Below, one piece after another: positions 23,327 through 31,868 of a stretch of DNA of 34,118 nucleotides; the stretch's first letter is position 1, and every line of letters starts with the position of its first letter. The stretch lies in assembly GCA_947632595.1 (NCBI GenBank), contig CANRPY010000015.1, positions 1-34,118 on the forward strand, in the 5' to 3' direction. Position numbers and translations under genes: made by a program. Origin of the DNA: an uncultured Bacilli bacterium. Its GTDB lineage: Bacteria; Bacillota_I; Bacilli_A; RF39; UBA660. Below the pieces are notes generated by a model. It searched no databases, had not been told where the DNA came from, and saw only the letters and a program-made list of their open reading frames with translations.

Positions 23327-23575
23327 CTATTGTGTATTATCCTTTTGATTAGAGGATTCATCTAATAGACTTCTCTCATCCAAATTTAAAATATCATGGA
23401 CCATATCAAAAAGAGTTAACCCATTTCCTCTTTTCCACTTTTCCATAAGAAAAATCCAAATATCATCTTCCGTGATATGAAAAATTCCTCTCATAGAAAG
23501 TTTATGGACTTTCGTATGTAATGCTGGCAAAACCCTCTGATATAGTTCATCAATAGACTGAAATTCATCATTCAT
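23327..23575 (-). CDS. comN: ComN-type post-transcriptional regulator
   Basis: About 82 residues. The signature VLPALHTKVHKLSMRGIFHITEDDIWIFLMEKWKRG...DMVHDILNL matches the small ComN/YrzD family. In Bacillus subtilis ComN affects post-transcriptional control and localisation of comE mRNA with DivIVA/MinJ, and its gene precedes secDF as here. ATG 23575 is preferred, though a TTG two codons earlier lies closer to the AGGGTG ribosome site. The C-terminus is a hydrophilic Ser/Asn/Gln-rich tail. Ends 13 nt before secDF. The role in an organism of unknown competence is open. Confidence 0.75.
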   Translation of the reverse strand: MNDEFQSIDELYQRVLPALHTKVHKLSMRGIFHITEDDIWIFLMEKWKRGNGLTLFDMVHDILNLDERSLLDESSNQKDNTQ

Positions 23576-23644
23576 AGACAAATCACACCCTTTTCAGGAA
23601 CTAATAATATTATATCAAAAACCTTTTAAAAGAAAAGCAAATAA

Positions 23645-23675
23645 GTAAAAAAAGATGAATTAATCATCTTTTTTA
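23645..23675 (-). terminator. xerC terminator
   Basis: Stem AAAAAAGATGA/TCATCTTTTTT with a 5-nt loop containing most of the xerC stop codon, then T-rich sequence on the minus strand. It separates xerC from comN-secDF. Confidence 0.8.
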
Positions 23676-24580
23676 GCCCTAGGAAAACTATGATAATATA
23701 CTTCTTTAAGTCGATCAGTAGTAACATGAGTATAAATTTGTGTCGCTTTAATACTCTCATGTCCCAGTAATTTTTGTACCGTAAGCAAATCACATCCCTC
23801 ATTTAATAAATGAGTCGCAAAAGAATGACGAATCATATGAGGACTAATTTTTTTATGAATACTAGTCTGTTCAATAATCTTATCTAAAAGGTATCGAACT
23901 CCTCTTTCTGTAAGAACTCCCCCATTACGATTTAAAAATAAATAATCACTTTTTTGAACATTTAATTGCAAATACCCATCTCTTAAATATTGCGTAAGAG
24001 CCTCCTCACAATAATCTCCATAAGTAACATATCTTTCTTTATTTCCTTTTCCAAGAATTAAAATATTTCTTCTTCCCAAATCAATATCAGAAACTTTGAT
24101 AGAAACAAGTTCCCCCACACGACACCCAGTTGCATATAACATTTCTAATAAAAGCAAATCTCTCTGTCCCAAAGGAGTACGACAATCAGGAATAGAAAAC
24201 ATCTCCTCTAATTCATTATATTCAAAATAACGAGGCAATTTCTTACTCTTTTTAGGACCACTTACCAAAGAAAAAACATTCGTAGAAACAATTTTTTCAT
24301 TAGCCAAGTATTTATAAAAACTTCTTAAAGCACTCAGTTTTCGATCAATAGAAGAATTATGATCCTTCTTCTCATCTTTTAAATACATCAAAAAGAATCG
24401 AATATCACTATATTCTAGATTTCGAAAAGATAATCCCTCTCGTTCTAAAAAATCCAAAAACTCACAAATATCATTTTGATAACTTAAAAGGGTATAAGCA
24501 GAATACTTTTTCTGATAATTTAAATATTCAAGAAAAGATTCTAATTCCTTATTCTTTTCTTTTTTGAACTCCTCTTCCAT
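23660..24580 (-). CDS. xerC: Tyrosine recombinase XerC
   Basis: 306 residues. The N-terminal SAM-like core-binding domain (about 10-100) is followed by the catalytic domain with the full set R154 (ATGCRVGEL), K178 (GKGNKER), H248 and R251 (PHMIRHSFATHLL), H274 (LLGHES) and nucleophile Y283 (QIYTHV). This is the Xer type that resolves chromosome dimers at dif with FtsK. The name XerC rather than XerD is based on position: downstream of topA as codV in Bacillus. Start ATG with GGAGAGGAAA overlaps the end of the preceding unknown gene by 32 nt. A terminator follows. Confidence 0.9.
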   Translation of the reverse strand: MEEEFKKEKNKELESFLEYLNYQKKYSAYTLLSYQNDICEFLDFLEREGLSFRNLEYSDIRFFLMYLKDEKKDHNSSIDRKLSALRSFYKYLANEKIVSTNVFSLVSGPKKSKKLPRYFEYNELEEMFSIPDCRTPLGQRDLLLLEMLYATGCRVGELVSIKVSDIDLGRRNILILGKGNKERYVTYGDYCEEALTQYLRDGYLQLNVQKSDYLFLNRNGGVLTERGVRYLLDKIIEQTSIHKKISPHMIRHSFATHLLNEGCDLLTVQKLLGHESIKATQIYTHVTTDRLKEVYYHSFPRAKKDD

Positions 24581-25619
24581 TTTCCTCTCCTAAAGTTTGA
24601 TCTTGATACTTTTGAAAGAATTGACACCATAGAGCTGCTCTTTGTAAAGTATCAGGATTTTCTTTTAATAATTGAACGATTTTACAAAAACCTAATTGAA
24701 TCGGTACTTGTTGAGAATTTCCAATAGTAGCAGAATATTCCTCTAAAGAATCACGATGAGTCGTAAATAAACGCAAAGCTTTTCGTAAATCTTCTGGTAA
24801 AAGTTCACTTAGTTGTTCAAAGTCTCCCTCTTGGCAAATAGAAGCAAAAGAAGGAGAAAAAACATTATGATCCTCTTCTAACACAAAAGTATCTTTAGGA
24901 ATTTTTTCCAATTGCAAAACAACATCAATTAACTGATTTTCACGCTTCTCATCTGGAAACTCATCAAAAATAGAAAGTTGATTCACATCATAATTAGCAC
25001 TTGTTACTCTACGTAATTTTAAATCAGCAAGATCTCGATGCATGGTATCACTTATCCTTGAATACTTAACATTTTTACGAGAAGTAGCCTCCAAAATATT
25101 ACGGATTAAAGGATAAGTAAATCTAGCCCAACTTCCATCTTGGTACTTAACATCTTTAGGATTTTGCATACGACGAAGTGGAAAATAATGAATATACTTA
25201 GAATAAATATTCGTTCGATTAGAAACCACATCTAGAAAAAAGGAAGAATCCAAACACATTTTTTGAGCAAATTGATCTAAAATAGAATCAATCAAAGCAC
25301 CACTTTTTCGAATATTTCCCTCACAGGAATTTTTTGCAATTTCACGAATCTCTTGTTGACTAGAATATAAGACTTCCTCTTTAACAACTTCTACACCAGT
25401 AGCATTCTTACTTTGATGAGCAATAAAAAAATCAGCATCTAAAAAATCAAGAAGACCATCACGATGAAGACTTTTTGCAAGATCCTTTTCACCATCATAC
25501 TGAGTTGTAAAAAGATCAATTTCTTCTAAACGATGACCACTTTTCCCATCGAATGGAAGAATTTGAAGTTCATGATTCATACGATTTCTCGCAACGAAAT
25601 AATAATTTGTTTTACTCAT
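24549..25619 (-). CDS. Protein of unknown function, overlaps xerC
   Basis: 356 residues, soluble, without signal peptide, membrane helix or a motif I recognise. The N-terminus (MSKTNYYFVARNRMNHELQILPFDG) looks like a beta-rich segment; the rest is mostly predicted helix with acidic stretches. Start ATG has GGGGAGG upstream, and a good promoter precedes it. Its end overlaps xerC by 32 nt, so xerC translation is likely coupled to it. In Bacillus, trmFO (gid) stands between topA and xerC; this protein has no FAD/NAD motif and is not TrmFO. Confidence 0.75.
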   Translation of the reverse strand: MSKTNYYFVARNRMNHELQILPFDGKSGHRLEEIDLFTTQYDGEKDLAKSLHRDGLLDFLDADFFIAHQSKNATGVEVVKEEVLYSSQQEIREIAKNSCEGNIRKSGALIDSILDQFAQKMCLDSSFFLDVVSNRTNIYSKYIHYFPLRRMQNPKDVKYQDGSWARFTYPLIRNILEATSRKNVKYSRISDTMHRDLADLKLRRVTSANYDVNQLSIFDEFPDEKRENQLIDVVLQLEKIPKDTFVLEEDHNVFSPSFASICQEGDFEQLSELLPEDLRKALRLFTTHRDSLEEYSATIGNSQQVPIQLGFCKIVQLLKENPDTLQRAALWCQFFQKYQDQTLGEENGRGVQKRKE

Positions 25620-25642
25620 AAAACCTCCCCTTTCCCAAAAAA

Positions 25643-25670
25643 ATTATAACATAGGAAAAAGAAAAAACAA
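25643..25670 (-). promoter_or_regulatory. Promoter of the unknown gene-xerC unit
   Basis: Minus strand -35 TTGTTT (25665-25670), 16-nt spacer, perfect -10 TATAAT (25643-25648) within the TATGTTATAAT pattern. It overlaps the 3' end of the Cys-rich gene. Confidence 0.65.
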
Positions 25671-26261
25671 AACCTTTCCCCTTTTCAAAAGAAAATTCTT
25701 AATAATTCGAAAAAAGATTCGAAGACAAGAAAAAGTAAGAGTATAAGCATATAAGTCTTTTAAAACATCTTCTCTTAAAGAAAAATAATCATTCTTTAAA
25801 ACATATTGATTTTTAAGACTCAGTAATTTTAAATAAGGAAAATCTTCAAAAGAACAAACAGAATATCTTTGTTTTACTTCGCCACAATGAAACAATTTAC
25901 AAGCAAGATTTTGAGTAGGACAACCATGATTGGTTTGATAAATACAAAGTCGACAACATCCATTACACTCTTTTTGTTTTTTCTTTCTTTGAACGTAACA
26001 GCGTCCATTTACAAATCCACATAAATTAAGATTTTTGTTTTTCGAGTCAATCATAGAACATGCTTGATCATACAAATATTCAATTCTTTTTCTTCTACTT
26101 TTAAAATTAAGAGCTGTCTGAAAAACAGAAAGAGAATATTTCGAATCTCCCTCTAATTGAAAAGAAACAAAAGAATAAAAAATACTCTTATAGAAGAATA
26201 ATCTTCTTAAGAATTTTTGATAATCTTTCTCATCTTGAATCACAATTTTCATAGATATCAT
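25644..26261 (-). CDS. Cysteine-rich protein of unknown function
   Basis: 205 residues. Nine Cys lie in the 46-residue span C81-C126 (C81, C88, C99, C102, C103, C106, C114, C121, C126), including CNGCCRLC, followed by a basic hydrophobic C-terminus (FFRIIKNFLLKRGKVLFFLFPML) that could touch the membrane. The spacing suggests Fe-S or zinc binding, somewhat like YkgJ/CxxCxxCC proteins, but I do not recognise the family. Start ATG follows GGTGAGG; a second ATG three codons in is possible. An extended -10 (TG-T-TATACT, 26279-26284) lies just upstream, right after the topA terminator. The gene ends inside the promoter of the next one. Confidence 0.7.
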   Translation of the reverse strand: MISMKIVIQDEKDYQKFLRRLFFYKSIFYSFVSFQLEGDSKYSLSVFQTALNFKSRRKRIEYLYDQACSMIDSKNKNLNLCGFVNGRCYVQRKKKQKECNGCCRLCIYQTNHGCPTQNLACKLFHCGEVKQRYSVCSFEDFPYLKLLSLKNQYVLKNDYFSLREDVLKDLYAYTLTFSCLRIFFRIIKNFLLKRGKVLFFLFPML

Positions 26262-26278
26262 AACGCCTCACCATAAAA

Positions 26279-26284
26279 AGTATA
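26279..26284 (-). promoter_or_regulatory. Extended -10 upstream of the Cys-rich gene
   Basis: TATACT preceded by TGT on the minus strand, about 18 nt before the start codon; the -35 would fall in the topA terminator and is poor. Confidence 0.4.
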
Positions 26285-26288
26285 ACAT

Positions 26289-26312
26289 AAAAAAAAGAGG
26301 ATTACTCCTCTT
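26289..26312 (-). terminator. topA terminator
   Basis: Stem AAGAGGA/TCCTCTT whose loop holds the topA stop codon, followed by eight T on the minus strand. Confidence 0.85.
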
Positions 26313-28326
26313 GATAATCACAACTAGAACATTGAATACCACTTTTCTTTTCAACAAGCATTTCTCCGCAATTAGGACATTTCTTGCCAACAGGTTTATC
26401 CCAATAAGCCGTCTTACATTTTGGATAGTGATTGCATCCATAGAAAAGTTTTCCTCGACGGCTCTTCTTCTCAACAATCTTTCCATCACAATTAGGGCAA
26501 TCGCAAATTTCTACGACTTCCACTTCTTCTTTTTGAATATACTTGCATTCCGGATAATTACTACAAGCAACAAATTCTCCATATTTTCCACGACGAACAA
26601 CAAGTGGCTTCCCACATTCAGGACACATATCTCCTGTTTCTTCAGCAGCTTTCTTTTCCATATCACTAAAAGCATTTTTTACACGTGGTTCAAATAATTG
26701 ATAAAAGTTTTGTAAAACCTGATTCCAAACAGCATTTCCATCAGCAATCTTATCCAAATCATTTTCCATATCACGAGTATAATCGGTATTAATAATATCA
26801 CTAAAAAATTCTTGTAATTTATCTGTCGTTTCTATTCCAACACTCGTTGGCTTAAACTTTTTATCTTCCAAAGTAACATAATCACGACTCTTAATCGTAT
26901 CGATAATCGTTGCATAAGTACTAGGTCTACCAATACCCAATTCTTCTAGTTCTTTGATTAATTTTGCTTCTGTATATCTTGCAGGTGGTTGAGTAAAATG
27001 TTGACTAGACTCTACTTGATTGGTAATGGCAACTTCTCCATCCCCAATCTCTGGTAAAATCTTATCTTCACTAGATTCATAATCACGATAAATTTTTAAA
27101 TAACCATCAAATAACAACACTTGTCCAGTTGTCTTAAATTGATAATCAGAATTGTTAAAAATAATCGTCGTTTGATTAACAACCGCATCCGCCATTAAAG
27201 AAGCAAGCGTTCTTTTATAAATTAAACTATATAATTTAAATTCATCATTACTTAAATATTTCTTAATACTCAAAGGTTCTCTCAAAACACTAGTAGGACG
27301 AATTCCTTCATGAGCATCTTGAACATTATCATTTTTCTTAGCCTGTTTGACAAATCCAACATACTTTTTCCCATAATTTTCTTCAATATATTTCATCGCA
27401 GGTCGAACAAAGTCATCCGATAAACGAATAGAATCTGTTCTCATATACGTAATAAGACCCACTGTCTCACTACCAAGATCAATTCCTTCATATAACTTTT
27501 GAGCAATACTCATCGTTTTACGAGCAGGAAACCCTAACTTGGTAGAAGCTTCTTGTTGAAGAGTAGATGTCGTAAAAGGAAATTTGCTTTTGCGTGCCTT
27601 TTCTTTCTTTTCAATCGACTCTACTACATATTCTTCTCCCAAAGCATCTAAAACTTGATTGGCTTCTTCCTCGCTATGTAATTCAATATCTTCATGTCGG
27701 TACTGAAAAAGTTCTGCTTCATATTCTGGAAAAATTGCCGTAATCTTCCAATACTCTTCTGGAATAAAAGCCTCAATTTCCCTTTCTCGATCAACAATTA
27801 ACTTTAAAGCAACACTCTGTACACGACCAGCACTCTTAGCCCCAATTTTATTTTGCAATAACTTACTTAAACGAAATCCAATAATTCGATCTAAAATTCT
27901 TCTAGTTTCCTGACTTTTTACCAGATTATCATCAATAACCGTAGGTTGTTGCATTGCTTCTAATACTTTATCATGAGTAATTTCATTAAATAAAACTCTT
28001 TTATAATCTTTATCACGAATCCCAAGTGTATCTTTCAAATGCCAAGCGATAGCCTCTCCCTCACGATCAGGGTCGCTAGCAAGATAAACCATATCACTAT
28101 CTTTTACATCTTTTTTTAACTCTTTAATAACACTTGCCTTTCCTTTAATAGGAACATAATGAGGAGTAAATCCATCTTCAACATCTACTCCTAATCCATA
28201 AGGACCAGAAGTCGCTAAATCACGAATATGTCCTTTAGAAGAAACAACTTTAAAATCCTTTCCCAAGTATTTCTCAATCGTTTTACTTTTACTTGGACTC
28301 TCCACTATTACTAAGTTTTTTGCCAT
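26302..28326 (-). CDS. topA: DNA topoisomerase I
   Basis: Type IA topoisomerase relaxing negative supercoils, 674 residues. The N-terminal Toprim domain has IVESPSKSKTIEKYLG and DPDREGEAIAWH. The catalytic tyrosine is Y294 in GLITYMRTDS; GRPSTYATII and KSAGRVQSVAL are further family blocks. The C-terminus holds three topoisomerase zinc fingers: CPECGKP...CSNYPEC, CPNCDGK...CNHYPKC and CPNCGEM...CSSC. ATG 28326 has GGAGGG upstream and a strong promoter. In Bacillus, topA likewise follows rnhB and precedes xerC. Confidence 0.97.
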   Translation of the reverse strand: MAKNLVIVESPSKSKTIEKYLGKDFKVVSSKGHIRDLATSGPYGLGVDVEDGFTPHYVPIKGKASVIKELKKDVKDSDMVYLASDPDREGEAIAWHLKDTLGIRDKDYKRVLFNEITHDKVLEAMQQPTVIDDNLVKSQETRRILDRIIGFRLSKLLQNKIGAKSAGRVQSVALKLIVDREREIEAFIPEEYWKITAIFPEYEAELFQYRHEDIELHSEEEANQVLDALGEEYVVESIEKKEKARKSKFPFTTSTLQQEASTKLGFPARKTMSIAQKLYEGIDLGSETVGLITYMRTDSIRLSDDFVRPAMKYIEENYGKKYVGFVKQAKKNDNVQDAHEGIRPTSVLREPLSIKKYLSNDEFKLYSLIYKRTLASLMADAVVNQTTIIFNNSDYQFKTTGQVLLFDGYLKIYRDYESSEDKILPEIGDGEVAITNQVESSQHFTQPPARYTEAKLIKELEELGIGRPSTYATIIDTIKSRDYVTLEDKKFKPTSVGIETTDKLQEFFSDIINTDYTRDMENDLDKIADGNAVWNQVLQNFYQLFEPRVKNAFSDMEKKAAEETGDMCPECGKPLVVRRGKYGEFVACSNYPECKYIQKEEVEVVEICDCPNCDGKIVEKKSRRGKLFYGCNHYPKCKTAYWDKPVGKKCPNCGEMLVEKKSGIQCSSCDYQEE

Positions 28327-28349
28327 AGAATCCCTCCAGCTACTTATAA

Positions 28350-28378
28350 TTTATACCTACAAATAATTTTTTTGTCAA
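28350..28378 (-). promoter_or_regulatory. topA promoter
   Basis: Minus strand -35 TTGACA (28373-28378), 17-nt spacer, -10 TATAAA (28350-28355). Confidence 0.75.
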
Positions 28379-28402
28379 CAACTATCCATTTATATTATAT
28401 TG

Positions 28403-28430
28403 AAAAAAATGAGGTTTTACACATTTTTTT
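28403..28430 (-). terminator. Possible rnhB terminator
   Basis: AT-rich 9-bp stem AAAAAAATG/CATTTTTTT around a 10-nt loop that contains the rnhB stop codon. The stem is weak, so termination may be partial. Confidence 0.5.
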
Positions 28431-29274
28431 CCAAATATTCTTTCACAGGTCCATAACTTTTTCTATGTTCTGGTAAGATTCCATATTTCGAAATAGCCTC
28501 TAAATGTTTTTTAGTAGGATACCCAACATTATTACGAAAATCATACATAGGATATTTTTGATCTAATTCATACATCATATGATCTCTCGTTACTTTCGCA
28601 AGAACAGACGCCGCACTAATCGTAATACTTTTTAAATCTCCTTTTATAATAGGAGTAAAAGGAATCTCAATCGGTAATTTCATCGCATCTGTTAAAACAT
28701 AATCTGGTTGAATAGAACACTTTCGAATAGCCTCCATCATAGCCTCTTTCGTAGCTTCATAAATATTAATCTCATCGATTCTTTGAGGAGAAACAATCCC
28801 AATTCCATAAGAGAGTGCTTGTTTTTTAATTTCTTCAAAAAAGTATTCTCTTTTTGCTTCACTTAATTTTTTACTATCCGTTAATCCCTCTAAATGAAAT
28901 TCTTCCGGTAAGATACAACAAGCCGCAACAACAGGTCCAACCAAAGGACCTCTTCCCACTTCATCCACTCCCCCGATGAAAGTATATCCCTGATTTCTTA
29001 AGTCTCTTTCGTATCGATAATTATCAAGACACTCTAAATATAATTTTAGTCTCTTATAATTCTTAGTATCTCCCCTCTGCTCAAAGTAAGATAGAACATC
29101 TTCTAACTTCATACAAGAAACTCCATCAACACTATCCCATTCCACAGTAGAAGAAGAAATCTCTATATTTTCACACTTTTTTAAAATTCCTCGTATAACC
29201 AAACTACAACAACCAGTAAAAACACCAGTAATAGACTCCTCTTTTATTTTTTGAAGAATTTCTTTTTTATTCAC
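28417..29274 (-). CDS. rnhB: Ribonuclease HII
   Basis: Removes ribonucleotides from RNA-DNA hybrids. The catalytic block [20 protein letters not shown] has D104 and E105; [18 protein letters not shown] and [12 protein letters not shown] carry the other acidic residues; [16 protein letters not shown] is typical. It has 285 residues with an extension of about 95 residues before the core, somewhat longer than Bacillus RnhB. Start GTG 29274 is chosen because AGGTGA is 5 nt upstream; it overlaps the MBL gene by 8 nt. A Cys pair (C22, C23) is present in the extension. The order rbgA...rnhB-topA matches Bacillus. Confidence 0.95.
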   Translation of the reverse strand: MNKKEILQKIKEESITGVFTGCCSLVIRGILKKCENIEISSSTVEWDSVDGVSCMKLEDVLSYFEQRGDTKNYKRLKLYLECLDNYRYERDLRNQGYTFIGGVDEVGRGPLVGPVVAACCILPEEFHLEGLTDSKKLSEAKREYFFEEIKKQALSYGIGIVSPQRIDEINIYEATKEAMMEAIRKCSIQPDYVLTDAMKLPIEIPFTPIIKGDLKSITISAASVLAKVTRDHMMYELDQKYPMYDFRNNVGYPTKKHLEAISKYGILPEHRKSYGPVKEYLEKNV

Positions 29275-30157
29275 AAGAATCACCTACCCCTAGACTCCAT
29301 AACATTCTACATTGATCAAAACGGTAACATAACCTACCCTGATCACACAAATAAGAAAGGTAAGATCGAATCGTACTACCAACCAATACATATTGATTTT
29401 CATTCATGACAAGATGATATTTTAAAAAAACAGCCTGTAAAATTTCTTCGAAGCTCATCTCATTCTTGCAAATATCACAAAGAGTATTTAAAATCTCATA
29501 AATCATCTTACGATTACAATCAATAAGAGAAGTAAGAGAAGTAGTAGCTTCACAATGAGACGGAATAAAAAGTCTTCCTTGAAGAGTAGATAAAAAATCT
29601 AATGTATGAAGATATTCTGAAACATCATATAAAAAGAAAATAGGATATTTAGAAATCGTTTCCTCACTAAATAAAGAATCTCCAAGAAAATAAACATCAT
29701 CACTCGTTTTAATCCCAATCATATCAAAAAAATGTCCCTTTAAAGAAAAGTACTCTAATCCATCTGGAAGATTCTCATCTATTGGAAGAACCACAGACTC
29801 TTTCGCAAGCAAAGTCTTATTTCGAAGTTGCTTAAAAGGATATCCTCCATATAAAAAAGAAGGTTCTAAAATAGGATATTCCGTAAATGCTTTTTCTATT
29901 TGATTTCCTAAAATATCACAAGAAATCCTATTTTGAATAATCTGATTTCCTCCAATATGATCGGCATTAGAATGTGTATTAATAATCCCCTTTATCTTCC
30001 AACCCTTTTCCTCTACAATACGACATATCTTTTTACCAGCATCTTTATCATTACCAGAATCAATAAGATAAATATGACAATCATCCACTAAATAAATACC
30101 AATATTAGTAGGATTAGATAAATAATAAGTTTTCTCTCCTACTTGAATAAGTTCCAT
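29267..30157 (-). CDS. Metallo-beta-lactamase-fold hydrolase
   Basis: 296 residues of the glyoxalase II-like MBL superfamily. [18 protein letters not shown] opens the fold. The metal motif [10 protein letters not shown] has H62, D66 and H67, but Asn (N64) replaces the second His of HxHx[20 protein letters not shown] and FIPSHCEA supply the later ligands. The C-terminal ~80 residues look like a winged helix-type extension. The substrate is unknown. ATG 30157 is chosen because the upstream ATG at 30178 lies almost on a -10 (TATAAT). It is coupled to rnhB by an 8-nt overlap. Confidence 0.8.
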   Translation of the reverse strand: MELIQVGEKTYYLSNPTNIGIYLVDDCHIYLIDSGNDKDAGKKICRIVEEKGWKIKGIINTHSNADHIGGNQIIQNRISCDILGNQIEKAFTEYPILEPSFLYGGYPFKQLRNKTLLAKESVVLPIDENLPDGLEYFSLKGHFFDMIGIKTSDDVYFLGDSLFSEETISKYPIFFLYDVSEYLHTLDFLSTLQGRLFIPSHCEATTSLTSLIDCNRKMIYEILNTLCDICKNEMSFEEILQAVFLKYHLVMNENQYVLVGSTIRSYLSYLCDQGRLCYRFDQCRMLWSLGVGDSCE

Positions 30158-30184
30158 AACATCACATCCCAATTTCATTATAAC

Positions 30185-30216
30185 AAAAAAAGAACTGACA
30201 AAAAAGTTTTGTCAGT
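30185..30216 (-). terminator. Terminator after the HipA-like gene
   Basis: 10-bp stem ACTGACAAAA/TTTTGTCAGT with a 3-nt core loop, then T-run on the minus strand. A -10 TATAAT for the MBL-rnhB unit follows directly. Confidence 0.85.
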
Positions 30217-31014
30217 CTACTTCGTAATGGTTCGTATTAACTCTTTTTGTTTTTCATCAAACTCACGATAAAATCGTATTTTATCATTTGGAATAATTAA
30301 ACCTTTTTTCCGATAAGCATCTTGGGCAACATCCACCAAATCAATATCTAAATAAGCCTTTAATTTATCTGCAAACTCCGGATGTTGTTTCATAAATTCT
30401 CGGTAATCATCCATAGTTTGAAAACGATATAAAATATTCCCATAAAGAAAATTAGGATCTAAATAACATCTTTTTAAAGAATATTGAAAATCAAAGATAG
30501 GTGCTACATGAATTTCTTTGGTTTTCTTATTTCTTTGAAAAATAAGATTTTCTTCGTATCGATCAATTTGTCCCATATAAGTATCTAGGGAAAATAAATC
30601 TAAGATTTCATTTAATAATTCCAAACGATTTTTCTCTGTCGGAGCCATTTCCATAATTTCGTAAAAATAAGAATGATTTCTTAGTCCTTTACATATTTTA
30701 AAATATTCAAAATCTTTCAAGTTACGAAAGTCATAAGAACCTAGTCGAAAACGATAATATTTTCGATCCAAATCTCCATAACGTACAAAACGATGATAAT
30801 CATAGATTCCTTCTCCAACAAGAAAGAAATGAGAACATTGTAAATTACGAATACGGCAAAGTTCTTCTCCAATAAGTTCCGCATGATTAAAGTTTTTACG
30901 AAAAATTCTTCTTTCCAAAGGCTTATGAAAAGGAGAAAAAGTAGGACGAAAACATTCATCTCTAATTAAAAATATACAAGTATCCTTTGTAAGACACTCA
31001 TCTAAACTCATCAT
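30217..31014 (-). CDS. HipA-like kinase-fold protein
   Basis: 265 residues. The core DTYMGQIDRYEENLIFQ...HVAPIFDFQYS resembles the HipA C-terminal kinase pattern: catalytic-loop D151 and N156 (DRYEEN) and metal-binding D175 (FDF in place of DFG). An upstream IFRKNFNHAELIGEELCRI could be the ATP-lysine/helix region. No HipB-type antitoxin gene is adjacent. It starts in an ATGA overlap with the rbgA stop and has no clear ribosome site of its own, so it is translated by coupling to rbgA. The lack of a toxin partner suggests a house-keeping or spore/envelope kinase rather than a toxin. Remote similarity only; pseudokinase is possible. Confidence 0.65.
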   Translation of the reverse strand: MMSLDECLTKDTCIFLIRDECFRPTFSPFHKPLERRIFRKNFNHAELIGEELCRIRNLQCSHFFLVGEGIYDYHRFVRYGDLDRKYYRFRLGSYDFRNLKDFEYFKICKGLRNHSYFYEIMEMAPTEKNRLELLNEILDLFSLDTYMGQIDRYEENLIFQRNKKTKEIHVAPIFDFQYSLKRCYLDPNFLYGNILYRFQTMDDYREFMKQHPEFADKLKAYLDIDLVDVAQDAYRKKGLIIPNDKIRFYREFDEKQKELIRTITK

Positions 31015-31868
31015 TTTAATCTATCAAAAGTGATTTCACCAAAATATCCATTTTTTAAGTCTTTAACAATTATGTTAGACACTTTATCATAGTCGATTAC
31101 TCCACCTTTAGACAGTGCCCCCCTTTTTTTACCAATAAGTTCATATGTTTCTATAAAATCTTCATCTAATTGATGAATACCATATCTCTCTTCTAAACGC
31201 TCTGGATATAGTTCATATAATTTACGAAGAATAAAACAAGCAATTTCATCTACATTAACAACTTCTTCTTTAATAGAAGATAATGCAGCAAGAACATGAG
31301 CAGCTTCTTGGTCCTCTAACTTAGGCCATAAGATTCCAGGAGAATCCAAAAGTTCAATGTCTTTATTTACACGAATCCAAGAAAGATTCTTAGTAAATCC
31401 TGGAGTATTCCCAACTCCTGCACTTTTTCTTCCAACCAATCGGTTAATTAAAGTACTCTTACCAACATTAGGAGCTCCAATAATTAAAACTCTTGCTGCT
31501 CTCTCTTTTAATCCTTTTTTTACTCTATCTGCTTGAATTTTCTGCATAATCTCATTCGTTTTCGATAAAAGAGAAGAAACATTTCCACTCATTAAATTTA
31601 AAGTGACAACATCATAACACAATTTTTGGTAATATTCAACTATCTTATCCGTTTCTTTTTGATCACATAAATCGTACTTAGTAAAAACTAAAATCCTAGG
31701 TTTATCTTTTATAAGATCATCAATATCGGCAATTTTAGAAGAAAGAGGCATCCTAGAATCAACAACCTCATATACAATATCGATAAGTTTTAATTGTTCA
31801 CTAATCTCTCTCCTAGTCTTAGCCATATGACCAGGAAACCAGTTGATGTTTGTTTTATCTTTATTCAT
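31011..31868 (-). CDS. rbgA: Ribosome biogenesis GTPase RbgA (YlqF)
   Basis: Circularly permuted GTPase needed for late 50S subunit maturation. The N-terminal INWFPGHMAKTRRE is diagnostic. G4 TKYD (63-66) precedes G1 GAPNVGKS (131-138) and G3 DSPG (175-178), the permuted order. A C-terminal helical domain with YGIHQLD and GKKRGALSKGGVIDYDKVSNIIVKDLKNGYFGEITF follows. 285 residues. ATG 31868 with GGAAGTGG upstream overlaps the RhuM-family gene by 8 nt. In Bacillus, rbgA (ylqF) directly precedes rnhB. Confidence 0.95.
   Translation of the reverse strand: MNKDKTNINWFPGHMAKTRREISEQLKLIDIVYEVVDSRMPLSSKIADIDDLIKDKPRILVFTKYDLCDQKETDKIVEYYQKLCYDVVTLNLMSGNVSSLLSKTNEIMQKIQADRVKKGLKERAARVLIIGAPNVGKSTLINRLVGRKSAGVGNTPGFTKNLSWIRVNKDIELLDSPGILWPKLEDQEAAHVLAALSSIKEEVVNVDEIACFILRKLYELYPERLEERYGIHQLDEDFIETYELIGKKRGALSKGGVIDYDKVSNIIVKDLKNGYFGEITFDRLK

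Noticed and set aside
30217-31014. HipBA toxin-antitoxin module
   Set aside because: No HipB-like helix-turn-helix gene flanks the HipA-like gene; its upstream neighbour is rbgA.
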